Assembly: GCA_018340375.1 (NCBI GenBank)
Contig: JAFFJZ010000014.1
Location: forward strand, 62,001 to 126,000
Length of the DNA stretch: 64,000 bases
Direction: 5' to 3'
Source: Gonatopus flavifemur
Taxonomy: Eukaryota > Arthropoda > Insecta > Hymenoptera > Dryinidae
How positions within the stretch are numbered: position 1 is the stretch's first letter; each line of letters begins with the position of its first letter. Made by a program: the position numbers and the translations under genes. Below, in pieces: positions 1 through 10,431 of the stretch. The notes beneath the pieces were generated by a model. It was not told where the DNA came from. It worked only from the letters and a program-made list of their open reading frames with translations, and made no database searches.

Positions 1-53
1 GTTCGCGTGAGTCTCGACTCTGAGACTGCCTCAGCGTCTCTCCGTGCTTTTTC

Positions 54-872
54 TCATACGTAGTCTTTTTCTGTTTTGTAATTTTTTGTTGGGATTTTGA
101 GTTGTTTCCTATGCTGCTCTTGTCTCCCTATTTCTTCTGTTATCATTCTTGACCTATGTTCTAAACTATGATCGCTCTTTCCTACAATATGTATGCAATT
201 GATTGTTCCCATATGCGTCACATTCCTTCCTTGTATCTCAATCAACTCTAATTCCGCATGTGTTTTAATCTCATCTACTTCTTCCAACTCTGCTATCGGT
301 GCATTTACATTCACTTCGAAATCGTTCATATTGTACGCGTGAACAAAAGCTCTATTATCCGTGTTCGTTACGAGTGCTCTTTTGATAAAAACATTCTCTT
401 CTAATTCAATGTCGTTTAGTATACGCTCTTCTATTTCGTCAGAGTTTATCGATTTCATGGGTATTATCTTTTCCGAACCCGCTGGGATTTCGATTTTCTG
501 TGACTCGAATGGAATTTCTATGTTCTGTCTGAACTCAACCGGATTTGATTGGGATGGGAGGGTGACGTTTCTCTCTCTCAAAAATTGAATCCCTATAATA
601 CCGGTCCGTTCGATCGGAAAATTCTTTGGAACCGTATGAAAAATATGTCTACTATTGTTTATTTTCATTTCGATTCCTGCAAAGGTATGGATTATTTGGG
701 GCGTGATGCCTTTGATTCCTATGATTTTTTTCGGATCGCAAGGCGTGGAGGCAGGAATTACTTCTTCTTCGATTATATTGACTTTCGCACCCGTATCTAC
801 TAAGAATATCTGTTTTCCTTTCTCAAGAGAGGTTGATTTCAACGTTATCTCTACATTTTTCTCTTCGCTCAC
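54..872 (-). CDS. Retroviral-type aspartic protease region of the gypsy-like element
   Basis: The reading frame holds the protease signature FLVDTGAKVNII near residue 24, with the catalytic Asp in DTG, and a second hallmark, GIIGIQFL, about 70 residues later, equivalent to the ILG strand of retropepsins. The protein would cut the gag-pol polyprotein. About 160 residues follow the protease core and lead to where reverse transcriptase should begin outside the window. The frame opens upstream of the first Met and overlaps the end of the gag frame, which suggests a frameshift or fused expression as in many gypsy elements. No stop is seen inside the 272 residues. Confidence 0.7.
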   Translation of the reverse strand: MSEEKNVEITLKSTSLEKGKQIFLVDTGAKVNIIEEEVIPASTPCDPKKIIGIKGITPQIIHTFAGIEMKINNSRHIFHTVPKNFPIERTGIIGIQFLRERNVTLPSQSNPVEFRQNIEIPFESQKIEIPAGSEKIIPMKSINSDEIEERILNDIELEENVFIKRALVTNTDNRAFVHAYNMNDFEVNVNAPIAELEEVDEIKTHAELELIEIQGRNVTHMGTINCIHIVGKSDHSLEHRSRMITEEIGRQEQHRKQLKIPTKNYKTEKDYV

Positions 873-940
873 GTTGTTTACGGGGAGAATGGGTACTGCG
901 GTTCTCCGATCAGATTCTAAGGTGTACCCTCTCCCAGAAT

Positions 941-1895
941 CTAGTTGGAGTTCGAATGCTCTACATTCTCTTCACTGTCCATTACATTGATATTTTTCCT
1001 CCTACATTCCTCATCCGTGTGCCCTGTCATGCGACAATTTTCACAGAATTTCCTCGACCTGATATGTGCCCGACATTCATCTGAAGTATGACCTATTATA
1101 TTGCAGGACGAGCATAATTCTTTCGATTTCCCATGATTTCTGCATTCCTGTATCATGTGCCCCGTTCACTCACAATGAATACAATATTTTTCATTATTCT
1201 GATTGAAGCCTTGAGGATTTTGGAATCTTAGTTCTGCTCTTATACTTGAGTATTGTTGAGGTCGGTTTGGATAGGTTTGTATTCTTGTTGGGTGATGTTG
1301 TGTGAAAATTTGTCCTGGTTGGTGATGTGTGTTCTGCATGAAAGTTGCATTTTGCCTATAGTCTTCGTACTGTTCCGCATTCGTGGTGTGTGTTGTGTCC
1401 CGTTCGCTGTGAGATTTCGGGGTTGTGTGGTTCCCCACGGTTACGTGATTTGTTGTTTTTGATTGTCTGGTAGGGCAATTATGGTGTGTATGCCCTAGGG
1501 TTCCACAGTATTGACAATCTTCGGCTTCAAAATCGTAAAATTTATTCGTCCCTAATCGTTTCGCTCTGTTCTTCAAATATTCCCACGCCGCGATGGCGTT
1601 ATCTATCGCCTGTGTTGAATGTTCGGGTCACTATTCCTTACCTTGTTGTCTAATTCATCGTCCCATAATCCTGTTATGAAACTCGTGACTGCTATTTGCT
1701 CTGAATTTGCAATTATTTCCGTAGCTATCTCAGCCCTATTGTGTTCCTTTATTGTTTCTTCCGCGTTACATCGAGTATTTTGGATTCCACGACGAAATTC
1801 GAGAGGTGTTTCCCATATTTCTTGTTTCGTGGTTGCCAATTCTATCTGCCATTTGGATTGTGATTGTTTTGGAATGTAGATGTTTTTCATTCCTC
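941..1895 (-). pseudogene. gag C-terminal half with four CCHC zinc knuckles
   Basis: The part at 1895-1603 is a gag capsid-like region (motif MKNIYIPKQSQ, then a helical stretch). The nucleocapsid at 1576-941 has four CX2CX4HX4C knuckles: CQYCGTLGHTHHNC, one split by a stop (CIHCE then TGHMIQEC), CSSCNIIGHTSDEC and CENCRMTGHTDEEC. A frameshift lies near 1577-1602 (the two frames differ by 26 nt), and an in-frame stop at 1166-1168 breaks the second knuckle. Four knuckles is more than the usual one or two. Its N-terminal half is at 7569-7891. Confidence 0.7.
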
Positions 1896-3077
1896 TGTAA
1901 CGTACTTTTTCGCGTTGATGACTTTTCTATATTTCTGATATATCGAGAACAATTCTTCGACGTTCAAGATTGTTGCGAGGAGTTGTTCCTTCCTATAATA
2001 GACCACACTCACCACGTCCCTGGAAGATTGGTGAGAAACACAACTCGAATGAAAAGTCGAGAGGATTTATATCTAATTATCGAGAGGGATCGTGGTGTTT
2101 AGTCAGAATATAATTGAAATGAGCATTCGTATTTGGGTTGGAGGGAAAATTATATTGGGAATCTGATATACTACAAGTTCTTTCAAAATTCTCCCTCCTT
2201 CGTCGTTTGCGCTTTGTTCGTTAACGCCTGAAACACGTAATCAAAGAAAATATGTTTTTTATCAAAAGTTTCCAACGCGACATTTAATTACGCGGGAGTT
2301 GACTTATAAAATGTAATTGCGGAACCTGAAACACATCTCTTGTCTCACGTAGACCTCCCGAGACACAACTTGCAATAAGCGTGGTGTGGGTTGATCTAGG
2401 TGAGGATATGTATTGACTGAAAAATTCGTGAGGTATTCTATACGTCGATGTCGCGATGACAACGAGTCAAGAGCATTCTCTGAAAGTGTAAACTGTGAGG
2501 GTTTCACTTCCTTTGATTGATTCTTTGATCAGGTCGAAGTGGAAAGTGAACACAAATGAATAAATTCGAGATGTAATTCAGTTCGCTTTTTTGTCGCATT
2601 TGATCCCTCATTATAATGTTGGAAGTTTATTATGAATCATGTGCGAATCGAGCACCTGTCGGATTTGTGGATAAGTTTTTGTATCGAATGATTTAATCGA
2701 ACAGATCACCCGCATAAATTAATCGAAAACACCATGTGTTATCATTGGCTCCGTGCCTCTCGATATCTCAGCTCGAATCTGAATCAATCTATGTGTTGTG
2801 GAAACGACAGCTTCGAACGCGGGCTACAACTGAAATTTGAGAAGTATAGCTTGCCTACATGTATTTCTCCGCGCGAATAGTTCGAGTGTATGAGTGCGTC
2901 TATGTATGATGCGTGCGATCGACTAAGGTTCGAAAATCACCGAAGTTAGTCGTTGCGAAGCGTTTCACTAGTGATATGAAATTAAGAGTGTGCTGAATCT
3001 TGCCCTCCCTTGTTGCTACGTGCAAATTTTGTATCGCTTCTTTCAAGCTCAGATGGCTATTGTTCATTGATCATTAA

Positions 3078-3298
3078 CCCTAGAAGTCAGGACTGGGTAT
3101 CAAATGTACCCCAGCTTGTCTTGAAAGTTATGTAGCTTTTGAACGGGTGATGTTATGGACCTCTAACTTGATGCATAATTCAATTTGAACTTTTAAGAGT
3201 GGAAAGCAACACCTAAACCTGCCTGTTTGTGATGAACAGCGTTGTTGTGCAATCGTGAATGTGCTGTGGGGTGCATTTGATACTCAGTCCTGACTTTC
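3078..3298. repeat. piggyBac left terminal and subterminal repeats
   Basis: The terminal repeat plus adjacent bases (3084-3112) is mirrored by an inverted copy at 3268-3298 that contains GATACTCAGTCCTGAC, so the left end can form a hairpin with a loop of about 155 nt. Such subterminal repeats are transposase-binding sites in other piggyBac elements. Confidence 0.75.
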
Positions 3299-3749
3299 CG
3301 TTTGGTTTTTAGGGGAGTGAGCAATTTTTTTCTCTGAATTGTACGTATAATTCGAGATGTATAGTGGCGTAATGAAAAGAATTCTCATTGTTGAATTTTG
3401 GTTTGTATTGTTTCTTCCTTTCCTCGCGTGGAATGTAAATATTTTTGAATTTTCGTTTATATCATGGCATTACATTGCGATTTCAATTTGAAGTACTGTT
3501 GTCACATGCAAACGTACTATGTGTACCACGTTTTGTTTATATACGGAGTGTTCCACTGTGATTCAGTTTTGAAGAAGCGATTGTAAATAGTGTACAGAAG
3601 GATAACGAGAGGAAAGTATTTGTATACCGACCAGTGATGCCAGCATTTGGTCGATCGCGGCGATTTGCCCCCTCCGTCACACTCCACACAATCAAATTTT
3701 GTTTGTCGGCTGTTTCAATGTGTATGTGAGATTTCTATACAAATAAGTG

Positions 3750-3899
3750 TGATGGAGGGGGTAAATCGCCGCGGCCGGCCAAATGCGGGCATCACTGATA
3801 CCGACAGACCAAGAAAATTGAACGAACGAAGAAGATGATCGTGCTTCAGAGCTGGATTTGAGTGATGTGGCTGTAAAATCTGAATCTGATGTAAGTAAA
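3750..3899 (+). repeat. Degenerate second copy of the acidic exon
   Basis: This stretch ends GAATCTGATGTAAGTAAAAT and resembles the end of exon 1 (4081-4175), including the GAAGAAGATGAT run and the GTAAGT splice donor. It looks like a tandem duplication of the acidic exon, now out of frame. Confidence 0.5.
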
Positions 3900-3985
3900 A
3901 TATTATAATATACACAATCAATCATGTTACTAAATAAAAAAAAATATAGGGGATTTTATTGTGATTCAATTTCATAGAATACAAT

Positions 3986-6267
3986 ATGGCACGAAAATAT
4001 AATTTACGGCCTCTGGCAGAAATAGTAAATGGTATGCAAGAAAAGGAACCAGAGGAAAGTATTGATATACTAACAGACGAAGAAAATTTAACGGAAGAAG
4101 AAGATGATACTGCATCAGAGCAGGATGTGAGTGACATGGAGGCAGAATCTGAGTATGATGTAAGTAGAATATAATTTGAATAATGCATATGTCTTCTTTC
4201 AATATAAGTGAATATGAGAATTAAATGAAATAACATAATATCATGTTTTCAATTTAGAATCCATATCATGAACATTAGTAGCACAAATGTAAAATTTGTG
4301 TAAAGTCCATGCAAAATGTACCCAACTCACTAGTTTTGCACGAATTTCGATTCCTGCAGCGGCAACAGATTTACATGAATTTGTTTGATTGACAGATTCA
4401 CAAAAATTTGCAAAAAATATTGTCATAAGAATGATTCTTCTTGCACTAAAAAATAACATATATCAGTGCCACCTGGCATTATTTCCCCTCAGCTTCCTCG
4501 ATCATTAGGTGGAATGAGCTCAATGTTGATACCTTTAAAAATATTGTAATGAGTGGAGTAAGATGATACCAAGAACAAAGTTTGTGAAAAAGTGAACATG
4601 GTACCCTTCACCTCCGATCTACACATACACATGAACATCCTCACTCTTGCCAACATTATTCATAATTCAGATGACTTTCAGGATGATGGTGCACCACCGA
4701 GTAAGCGAGGGAGACCTTCAGCTGTCACCCCTTCTTCTGTCAAACGAGGATGAAGGCCCAGTACTGTTCGTGGCTTGAACAATCGCGTTTGGTATACAAC
4801 TGCCCGACAAAGATTGATGAACAGACATGTGAGGACTACGAGTTATTTGCCAGGTCCTGTTGGTGCTGCCAGAATAGTGAGAACTCCTTATGGAGCTTGG
4901 TGTTTATTATTTACTGATGCTATGGTACAAAAAATCATGAAGCACACGAATGAAGAAGCAGAACGTTATCGTCAAGCAAAAGAATTTGACGTCCAAAATG
5001 ATGATTCTGAAGACATCCAGGAAGTGGTACTGAGAGCATATTTTGGTTTATTGTATTTCTCAGGATATCAGAAACCGGCAGTACAAGCCTGCGTGATCTT
5101 TGGGATCCAGTTTACGGATCTCATATGTACCGTGCCACGATACCCTTGCCAAGGTTCTTCTTTATATCAAAATGCTTGCGATTTGATGACAAAAACACCA
5201 GAAATGAACGGCGACAGGTTGACAAATTCGCTCCAATTCGTGAATTATGGAATGAGTTCATTTCTCATTGTAAAGAATTCTACAGTCCAGCGTCATACTG
5301 TACCACAGATGAACAACTTTTATCTTTTCGAGGACGATGTCCATTCAAAGTTCATAATGGTCAAAAACCTGATAAATATGGGATGAAAATTTTGATGAAG
5401 AATGATTCGAGAACTTATTATATGATCAATGCCGAGCCGTATGTTGGTAAAGTCATAACGGAAAACAATCAGTCAGTACCGTCGTACTATGTTGAAAAAT
5501 TATTAGAGCCAGTGCACGGTACCAACAGGAACATAACTTGCGATAATTGGTTCTCGTCTGTAGAAATTTTCGATAAAATGCTACAGGAACATTCGATAAC
5601 CATGGTCGGTACTGTACGCAAAAATAAACGGGATATCCCGCCCACCTTTAAGTTAGCTGGAACAGTTACATCGTCCAAATTCGCATTTGATGCAACCAAA
5701 ACTCTTGTTTCGTATACGCCGAAGAAAAACAAAGTCGTCCTTGCGCTATCAACTTTCCACCGGACCGCCGAAATCAATCAAGGAACGGGCAAACCTGAAA
5801 TTATTATGTTTTATAATTCGACCAAGGGTGGTACTGACACTTTTGACCATATGTGCCACGAGTATACGACCGCTAGAAAAACTCTTAGGTGGCCAATGAG
5901 GATTTCCTTTGGGATGTTGGATCAGAGTGGGATTAATGCACTAGTACTGTATAATTTTTGTGGTGACGATGGAAACATGAGAAGGCGTGAATCTTTGAAA
6001 TCATCAATTAATGATTTAACAAGGCCATGGCTTCAAAAACGGCTTGAAATCACCACATTGCGGCGTTCGGTACGAACGGCTATTGGTATAGTTTTAAACA
6101 AGTAAGAACAGCCCAGATGGCGCCCACAGCTCGGAAAACTGAGCAGATGTGTAGTATGTCCTAGAAAATTAGATACGAAAAGCAGAATTTGTTGTGAGGC
6201 TTGCGGCATTACAGTTTGCAGGGAGCATCGGAAGGTGTTATGCGAAAAATGTGTACTAGAGGACTGA
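3986..6267 (+). pseudogene. piggyBac transposase, two exons, inactivated
   Basis: Exon 1 is 3986-4159 (acidic N-terminus starting MARKYNLRPL) and ends at a GTAAGT donor; exon 2 begins at 4682 after CTTTCAG, in phase 0. The DDE core is recognisable: Asp in TTDEQL, Asp in CDNWFSS and Asp in STKGGTDTFD. A cysteine-rich C-terminal domain (CVVC, CCEAC, CREH, CEKC) ends at 6267, typical of the family. Defects are a stop at 4751-4753, a frameshift near 5090 just before the DLWDPVYG motif, and a stop at 6103-6105 that would remove the Cys-rich domain. The protein would catalyse seamless cut-and-paste at TTAA. Confidence 0.9.
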
Positions 6268-6723
6268 GTACATTCGGAAGATTTGTATCAAAGTCAATAT
6301 TTGAACCGAATACACTATGTTTCATTCATAAAAGATGAGAGTGCCATGTTTTTCCTACTGATTTCATCCTCTTGCACATCTCCCAATTCTCTCATGTTCA
6401 TATGTCAAAATAAATATACTTTTTGCAGAATCGGCTAAAATGGTCATAAGTATCTTGAAGATCAATCTTTTCCACGCAAAATTCACATATAGACAATCCA
6501 AATTGATTGGTTCTTAACAAAGTTATTCAACAATGAACGAAAAATTCATTTTTTGACGTTTTCGTGTGCTTTTTTCCAATAAAGTCAATTTTTCATGACA
6601 ATACGTTCATGAAAACGGAATTTGAATCATTTATTCGTATTCCTCATTGGAAAACGAAGAAATTTCACTGTTATACAATGCTTTTTCATGCAAAAATGAG
6701 TGTGAAATCATCACTTGAAAAAT

Positions 6724-6786
6724 GGGGTACAATTGATACCCAGTCCTGACTGTGTAGTGACAAAAATATAGTCCTGACTTCTAGGG
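6724..6786. repeat. piggyBac right terminal and subterminal repeats
   Basis: GGGGTACAATTGATACC with CAGTCCTGACT, then a 25-base AT-rich spacer, then AGTCCTGACTTCTAGGG to the end. The right end therefore carries the AGTCCTGACT box twice, where the left terminus has it once plus the inverted internal copy. Confidence 0.75.
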
Positions 6787-7318
6787 TTAATGCTCTGAAC
6801 TTTTGAGTATCTCCTTGCATGTGTGATTTCGTTTGCTTAGTGTACTCATTAAATTTGAACGTGCGAAGAAACGTGGAACAACGATTCATTCCTTTTTATT
6901 ATTTCTCTTACAAATTCAACGGTTGTGTGAGGAAAGAATCGACGCTTTGCGTTTCAATTAAATTGTATTCAAATTACGATTTCATAATTATTATTCATTT
7001 TATCATCCGAATCATTTATAATCATTCCTCGGGTTGAGCTCCGGCAATTATGTTTGGGAAAGAACCATTTAATTCAGTAATAAATTATTCCATTAGAGGA
7101 ACTTGTACTTCTGAAAATTAATCGAACCTCTTTTTTCATCCTTGTTCATTTCCATTTCACAATGATTTGATTCCCATTTCACTGCGAGAAGGTTTAATGA
7201 TATCTATATTGGCTCTTCAAACTTTCTTCGCTTGTAAATGATTATTTTGACGCGTTCTTTCCTTTTCTCCAAAATCCGTCTATTGCATTCATACATGATT
7301 CATTCTTTTCCCCGTAGT

Positions 7319-7443
7319 TCCGTCGATCAAACTCTCTTATGTCATCACCGCATACATTCGATGAGTGTCTGCGTGGTTCAACACACGCGATGTCCGTGAT
7401 ACTGTATGTTGACATTTTTTCTACATAGGTTTGATCGACGGAA
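7319..7443. repeat. Short palindrome with 15-bp arms
   Basis: TTCCGTCGATCAAAC at 7319-7333 is perfectly inverted at 7429-7443. The 95-bp loop shows no coding. It lies in the candidate solo LTR. It may be a small MITE or a structural element of the LTR; no clear target duplication is seen. Confidence 0.5.
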
Positions 7444-7568
7444 TTTTGTACCGACTTTCGCTTTCGATACTTTGATTTTAACCAAGAGAATTCAACCTTA
7501 CGTGTACTAATTGACTATCGCGTGGCGTTGTGACCGTACGAATATTTTATCATATTCAGACCGTTACA

Positions 7569-7891
7569 CCTTTCATCAAATCGTCTACTTTCGAGAATTC
7601 GAAATTTCCCAAATTCAAATCCGCGTCCCCTCTAATTCTCGTTCCCACTAGATTCGCGAATAATTCCTCATTCCCGGGTACTGCGAACTCTTCTGCGATT
7701 CCACATGGACGAATAAATGAGTTTGGAGGAATATTATGCCCGTCGAAAATTTGTACGCATTTTGTCGCGTCTTTCAACGGAAGAGTGCTTCTGTTATTCG
7801 AGGTACTAGCGGAAACTGTTGTCATGGTATTTGTGGATGTCGTGGTACTCGTATTCGTCGTGTTTGTGGATTGAGTCGTGTTGTCTGGCAT
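7569..7891 (-). pseudogene. gag N-terminal half
   Basis: The first 40 residues are rich in Thr, Asn and Ser (low complexity), followed by a capsid-like segment beginning VQIFDGHNIPPNSFIRPC. Translation is open to the edge of the insert at 7568. Deleting 1896-7568 and one copy of the flanking 4-bp repeat puts this frame in phase with the frame starting at 1891, so both are halves of one gag. The ATG at 7889-7891 is the first in the frame and follows the leader. Confidence 0.65.
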
Positions 7892-9188
7892 TTTGTTTTT
7901 CCTTTGTTTCTCTTTTCATTTCAAAATGTTTGAAAGATAGGGAGGAAGGGGAGGAAAGTCTGTATTATTTCATAGGAATGATTTCAACTTGAGCATCTGA
8001 TTGTGAGGAAAAAGACAAAAATCACATGAGAAATTATGCTTCATTTGATATTTCCAAAATGTGGTATTTCGAAGCTTCAACCAGAATTTTGTTCGTTATT
8101 ACTATGTGTGCTGTGTACATATACATTCAGATATTTGATTTCAATTCCTCTCGCTTTCGTGTTCCTTTACTGAAAGATGTGTTTTTTCTTTTGCATGTAT
8201 TCTTTCTTCCCTTTTCTATTATCATTGATATCGTTCCTAGTTGGTCTATTTGCTCTCTGTTAGTCAATTCGGATATGAAAGGGATTGAAGTTATTCCCCT
8301 GAAGGCGAGAGAAAGGAAAATACATAAAAATTTGTGCATGTATGGATGAAAGTGTGTTTGTTCGCTCACAAGACCCAGGATGTTGATCATTTTGCTGTCC
8401 TTGGGGTTGATGGTGTCTTGGTCCGTTGGGGTCCTGTTCTCGTTGTTGCTGTCCAGGTCTAGTCTTTCCGCTGTTATTTTCGGTCACTTCAGATCTCCAC
8501 CATCATTTGTTGTTGGTGATTATATGTATTGTCTCTCTTTCTGTCTGATTGAATTGTTAATCGGTTTTTTTTCACTGTTACTCCACAGGTTTTTGTCTTT
8601 CAATATTGTGAATTGTTCCTTCTTCGGGATGGGGGCCAAATCAACGGAAAACCAAATCAACGAAACCGTTAGTTGGGAAGAATAAGACATCATACATTAT
8701 ACATCTCTTCCTTTTCAACCAATGGTTTCGTTGATTTGTCCCTTCGTTGATTCGGCCCCCATCCCTTTTTCGTGTTATTTTCACTCTTCTCTAACAAACC
8801 GTTAGTTAATCTCTTTCACTTCTTGGTATTTTTTTTCTGTCATTTCCTCGTTGTACCAGTTCGTCAGTTCATATCTTCTTGCACCACAAGTTTTCTTCAC
8901 TTCCACGTTGTGATTGGATTATTGTCTAATTTTCTTTTTTTTCCTTTTGAATCAATTGTTGATTGATTTATTCCACTTCACTATGTTATTTCACCTCCAT
9001 GTTGTTTATTTGATTACTTTTGCTCGTGCAACAGGGTTTCCGAGTTCTCGAATTAGTTTATATCCATGTTATCCTCCAGGGGGATGGTTGAAGAATTTAT
9101 TTTCTTATCTCTTTTGTTTATTCATTTTTTAATTTCTGTGTTATTCTCCTCTTTGGTGCGCTCTGAGGCGAACACTGCTGCCACCATA
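7892..9188 (-). other. Untranslated leader of the gypsy-like element
   Basis: About 1.3 kb, T-rich on the plus strand, between the candidate 5' LTR and gag. Open frames here are short and low in complexity. Directly after the LTR the minus strand reads ATGGTGGCAGCAGTG, where a primer-binding site is expected, but I cannot match it to a specific tRNA. A MITE at 8626-8765 interrupts the leader. Confidence 0.4.
8626..8765. mobile_element. 140-bp MITE, GGGATGGGGGCC ends
   Basis: The ends GGGATGGGGGCC and GGCCCCCATCCC are inverted, and the repeats continue inward through two AATCAACG boxes, so nearly the whole element can fold. The repeated AATCAACG boxes also occur in the terminal repeats of the larger element at 20144-23999, so the two belong to one family. 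No coding capacity. Confidence 0.75.
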
Positions 9189-9593
9189 TGTTATGTTGGG
9201 AGGATGGAAGGAATTTTATCCGAAATGAACGATATTGTTTTGGATTGAGGGAACTTTAATATCGCGGTTTGAAAGATACATCCGCTTCATCAGCGGTCAA
9301 AAATCGGGAAGAGCTTGTTCAGCGCCGGTTGAGGGGAAAACGCTTGAGGAAGGGGAGCGTCTCCTTTCGGGTTTTTCCCTCAACGGCACTACAATTTGTG
9401 TCTCGCAGTCAGGAAAAGTGTATCTGTATGTGTGTGTCGGTGTACTGGTGAGGCAGTGCCATAACACAGTTCTCGGTGGCGCCCAATGACTCGCTAGATA
9501 TTCTGCTGATGGCACTGTCATATCGCAATGGAATGAGCTCAAATTATTATCTCAATTATCTAAGAATAAAGAAGAATGTTTGACAGCGCAACA
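9189..9593 (-). repeat. Candidate 5' LTR of the gypsy-like element
   Basis: The 405-bp segment reads on the minus strand from TGTTGCGCTGTC to CCCAACATAACA, giving TGTT..AACA ends. Its position upstream of the leader and gag is right. The partner LTR lies outside the window, so the limits are inferred from the terminal dinucleotides only. Confidence 0.45.
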
Positions 9594-9852
9594 TTTATAG
9601 GGCATAATGCCATGTCCAGCGTTCGAATTATTCTAAGTATTTCCACACTTCAATTCGAAATTGCTAACGAATTGAAATGAATTGTTCCAAAGTAACAATG
9701 TTGAGATTTTCAAGCTATCAGACGATATCTTTCTCTTGTATGTGAGCATTTCACAACAGATTGTTGTTCCACCACAATCAGAAAAAATAAAAATGAGAAT
9801 TTAGTTAGTTTGGAGTTTCAAAATTATCTGATGCACATATCATCAATTTCAT

Positions 9853-10371
9853 TTGGGTATGATTTTGACCTCACAAAATGATTTACCAGATATTCGCGCG
9901 CGATGCGAACACTTTTCAGTTAAATCGAGCGCTGAAATTCAAGAAAGACTCCCCGAAAACATTGCAATATCAAAATCAATCACTCTCTCAATACCTCCCA
10001 ATGCGAGATCCCGAAGGAAACCTGATATATCTGAAATACTAGAGCAGTTTAGCAGGAAATTGCTAACAATACCTATTTCAAATGCGACTGTTGGAAGGGC
10101 ATTTTCCATATATGCTGTAATGAAGAATAAATTGGGAAATAAGTTAGCATTAGAAACAATGCAGAGTATAATTATAGTGGAATTTTCATTGCTAAGAGAC
10201 TACGATAGGTGTACTTCGTTTGCACCTACCCAAGAGATGCTGAACAGATTTACAGTTAACATGCATGATTTTGACAAGAAAGATGATGAAGGAAATGATC
10301 TGAACTTTGATGAACTACTTGACCTGACGAATTCAATAAAGGCCGTTTTTATATATGATGGAATTATGTGA
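9853..10371 (+). pseudogene. hAT transposase C-terminal fragment
   Basis: The sequence LLTIPISNATVGRAFSIYAV followed by MKNKLGNKLALETMQSI is the conserved C-terminal dimerisation (hATC) region of hAT transposases. About 170 residues are open. The catalytic part and both termini are missing; the candidate gypsy LTR ends 260 bp upstream and a mariner starts 60 bp downstream. It may represent an element broken by those insertions. Confidence 0.75.
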
Positions 10372-10431
10372 AAATAAGTATGCGTCAGAAACTTTTTTGA
10401 TTCTTCATTAAAATTATGTAACTAGTATATA

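Larger units (their letters stand above)
3078..6786 (+). mobile_element. piggyBac-superfamily element, 3709 bp, flanked by TTAA
   Basis: The ends are perfect inverted repeats beginning CCCTAGAAGTCAGGACT, directly bordered by TTAA at 3074-3077 and 6787-6790, the superfamily's fixed target site. Subterminal inverted repeats are present: GGGTATCAAATGTACCCC just inside the left end, an inverted copy at 3268-3298 and another at about 6724-6750. The transposase is encoded on the plus strand at 3986-6267 in two exons. Confidence 0.95.
1896..7568 (-). mobile_element. TG..CA insert in gag, candidate solo LTR, itself split by piggyBac
   Basis: Read on the minus strand the insert begins TGTAACGG and ends CGTTACA, the short inverted ends of an LTR. 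It is flanked by CCTC (1892-1895) and CCTT (7569-7572), a near-match 4-bp target duplication. Without the piggyBac element it is about 1.96 kb and has no coding region I recognise, so a large solo LTR is the simplest reading; a deleted LTR element is possible. The host gag frame is restored when it is removed. Confidence 0.5.
1..9593 (-). mobile_element. Gypsy-like LTR retrotransposon, 3' part outside the window
   Basis: Read on the minus strand the order is a candidate 5' LTR (9593 to 9189), a leader, gag N-terminus (7891 to 7569), gag C-terminus with zinc knuckles (1895 to 941) and an aspartic protease (to 54). Reverse transcriptase should follow but lies beyond base 1. Gag followed by protease fits the Ty3/gypsy layout; the family assignment rests on the gag and protease patterns only. 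The element is not intact: gag is split by the 1896-7568 insert and has at least one frameshift and one stop, and a 140-bp MITE sits in the leader. Confidence 0.7.

Noticed and set aside
7319..7443. A MITE call for the 15-bp palindrome
   Set aside because: No target duplication and short arms; kept as a repeat only.
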